5,180 nt of DNA from Candidatus Bathyarchaeum sp. (GTDB lineage Archaea > Thermoproteota > Bathyarchaeia > Bathyarchaeales > Bathyarchaeaceae). Numbering within the stretch: position 1 is the first letter of the stretch; each line of letters opens with the position of its first letter. The position numbers and the translations under genes were made by a program. The DNA lies in NCBI GenBank assembly GCA_003096235.1, contig PIXT01000048.1, forward strand, positions 1 through 5,180, given 5' to 3'. Positions 4,732 through 5,180 of this stretch are shown here, piece after piece. The notes beneath the pieces were generated by a model. The model had not been told where the DNA came from, did not search any database, and saw only the letters and a program-made list of their open reading frames with translations.

Positions 4732-5180
4732 GTGGTAGAAAAAGCTACAACTCATCTAAGCGCTTTCGAAAAGTACCTCGCTTTATGGGTTTTTCTTTGC
4801 ATGGTAGCAGGACTGTTTTTGTCCCAAGTTTTCCCACAACTGAGCCTAGCCATTAACAGCCTACAGTTTGCAGGAATATCCATTCCCATAGGCGTTTGCC
4901 TGTTTCTGATGATGTACCCTGCACTATTGAACCTGCAACTAAGCGAACTAAAAAAACTAGCAAAAAACCCAAAACCAATTCTCATAACAATCGTTTCGAA
5001 CTGGATTTGGGCACCATTAGTTTCCGCCTTTCTAGCTTACTACTTCTTGGCAGGAAACGACCAGCTAATTGTTTCCTTGATTCTGCTGGGCTCAAGTCCA
5101 TGCACTGCCATGGTTCTAGTTTGGGGAGCACTTGCAAAGGGTAACCAAGAACAAAACGTAGTAAACACGACCCTGAACAC
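4732..5180 (+). CDS. acr3: ACR3-type arsenite efflux permease, N-terminal part (runs off the window)
   Basis: The frame is open from GTG 4732 to the window edge, giving 149 residues of a family usually around 350-400 long, so the C-terminal part is missing only because the window ends. Features of the ACR3 branch of the bile/arsenite/riboflavin transporter superfamily are clear: FEKYLALWVFLCMVAGLFLS (12-31), then the helix ISIPIGVCLFLMMYPALLNL (49-68), NWIWAPL (90-96), and LLGSSPCTAMVLVWGALAKG (118-137). Cys124 in this last segment corresponds to the conserved cysteine needed for transport in studied ACR3 proteins. The visible part holds about four membrane helices (15-33, 50-68, 82-105, 111-132). 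It should export As(III) across the cytoplasmic membrane, driven by the membrane potential or proton gradient. GTG is supported by GAGG (4721-4724) with a 7-base spacer. It is co-transcribed with the microprotein, most likely under ArsR control. Confidence 0.93.
   Translation, partial: MVEKATTHLSAFEKYLALWVFLCMVAGLFLSQVFPQLSLAINSLQFAGISIPIGVCLFLMMYPALLNLQLSELKKLAKNPKPILITIVSNWIWAPLVSAFLAYYFLAGNDQLIVSLILLGSSPCTAMVLVWGALAKGNQEQNVVNTTLN

Noticed and set aside
4896..5144. Plus-strand open frame overlapping acr3
   Set aside because: It is out of frame with clear ACR3 helices and the conserved Cys124 segment. The real protein continues past it.

Overview
The window looks archaeal. Several starts carry BRE/TATA-type promoters about 25-30 bases upstream of the inferred transcription start, and oligo-T tracts rather than hairpins follow gene ends. 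The tRNA is archaeal in type with an encoded CCA. One secreted protein ends in a PEF-CTERM-like anchor, and ribosome binding sites match the archaeal anti-Shine-Dalgarno. Moderately AT-rich DNA, GTG starts and the PEF-type anchor would suit an uncultured lineage such as Bathyarchaeia or a related mesophilic archaeon. That lineage guess is inference and low confidence.

Layout. At the left edge is a complete tRNA-Asp(GTC) gene (56-133) with its own promoter and T-rich terminator. Next comes a short class I SAM-dependent methyltransferase (about 254-727, +). It converges tail-to-tail, 10 bases apart, on a large secreted, C-terminally anchored beta-propeller protein (738-2699, -). A 230-bp intergenic region holds divergent promoters for that gene and for a 12-TM major facilitator transporter (2930-4114, +). 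The transporter overlaps the 3' end of an ArsR-family repressor by 9 bp (4106-4486, -).

The right quarter is an arsenic-resistance locus. The arsR gene diverges from a two-gene operon: a 33-residue cysteine-rich microprotein (4608-4709, +) and an ACR3-type arsenite efflux permease (4732 to beyond the window, +). The 121-bp divergent control region contains a perfect 12-bp inverted repeat spanning the TATA box and predicted start site of the rightward operon. It also contains a further copy of the AACGTAT half-site in the arsR promoter and a palindromic TATA element. This fits an autoregulated, metalloid-responsive switch.

The observation most worth following up is the microprotein. Its C-C-x4-C cysteine spacing is the same as that of the As(III) site of the ArsD metallochaperone, it has a strong ribosome binding site, and it sits first in the operon before ACR3. 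I propose, as inference, that it is an As(III)-binding chaperone or sensor-type peptide serving the efflux pump. Methyltransferase, propeller protein and MFS transporter show no clear functional link to the arsenic locus.
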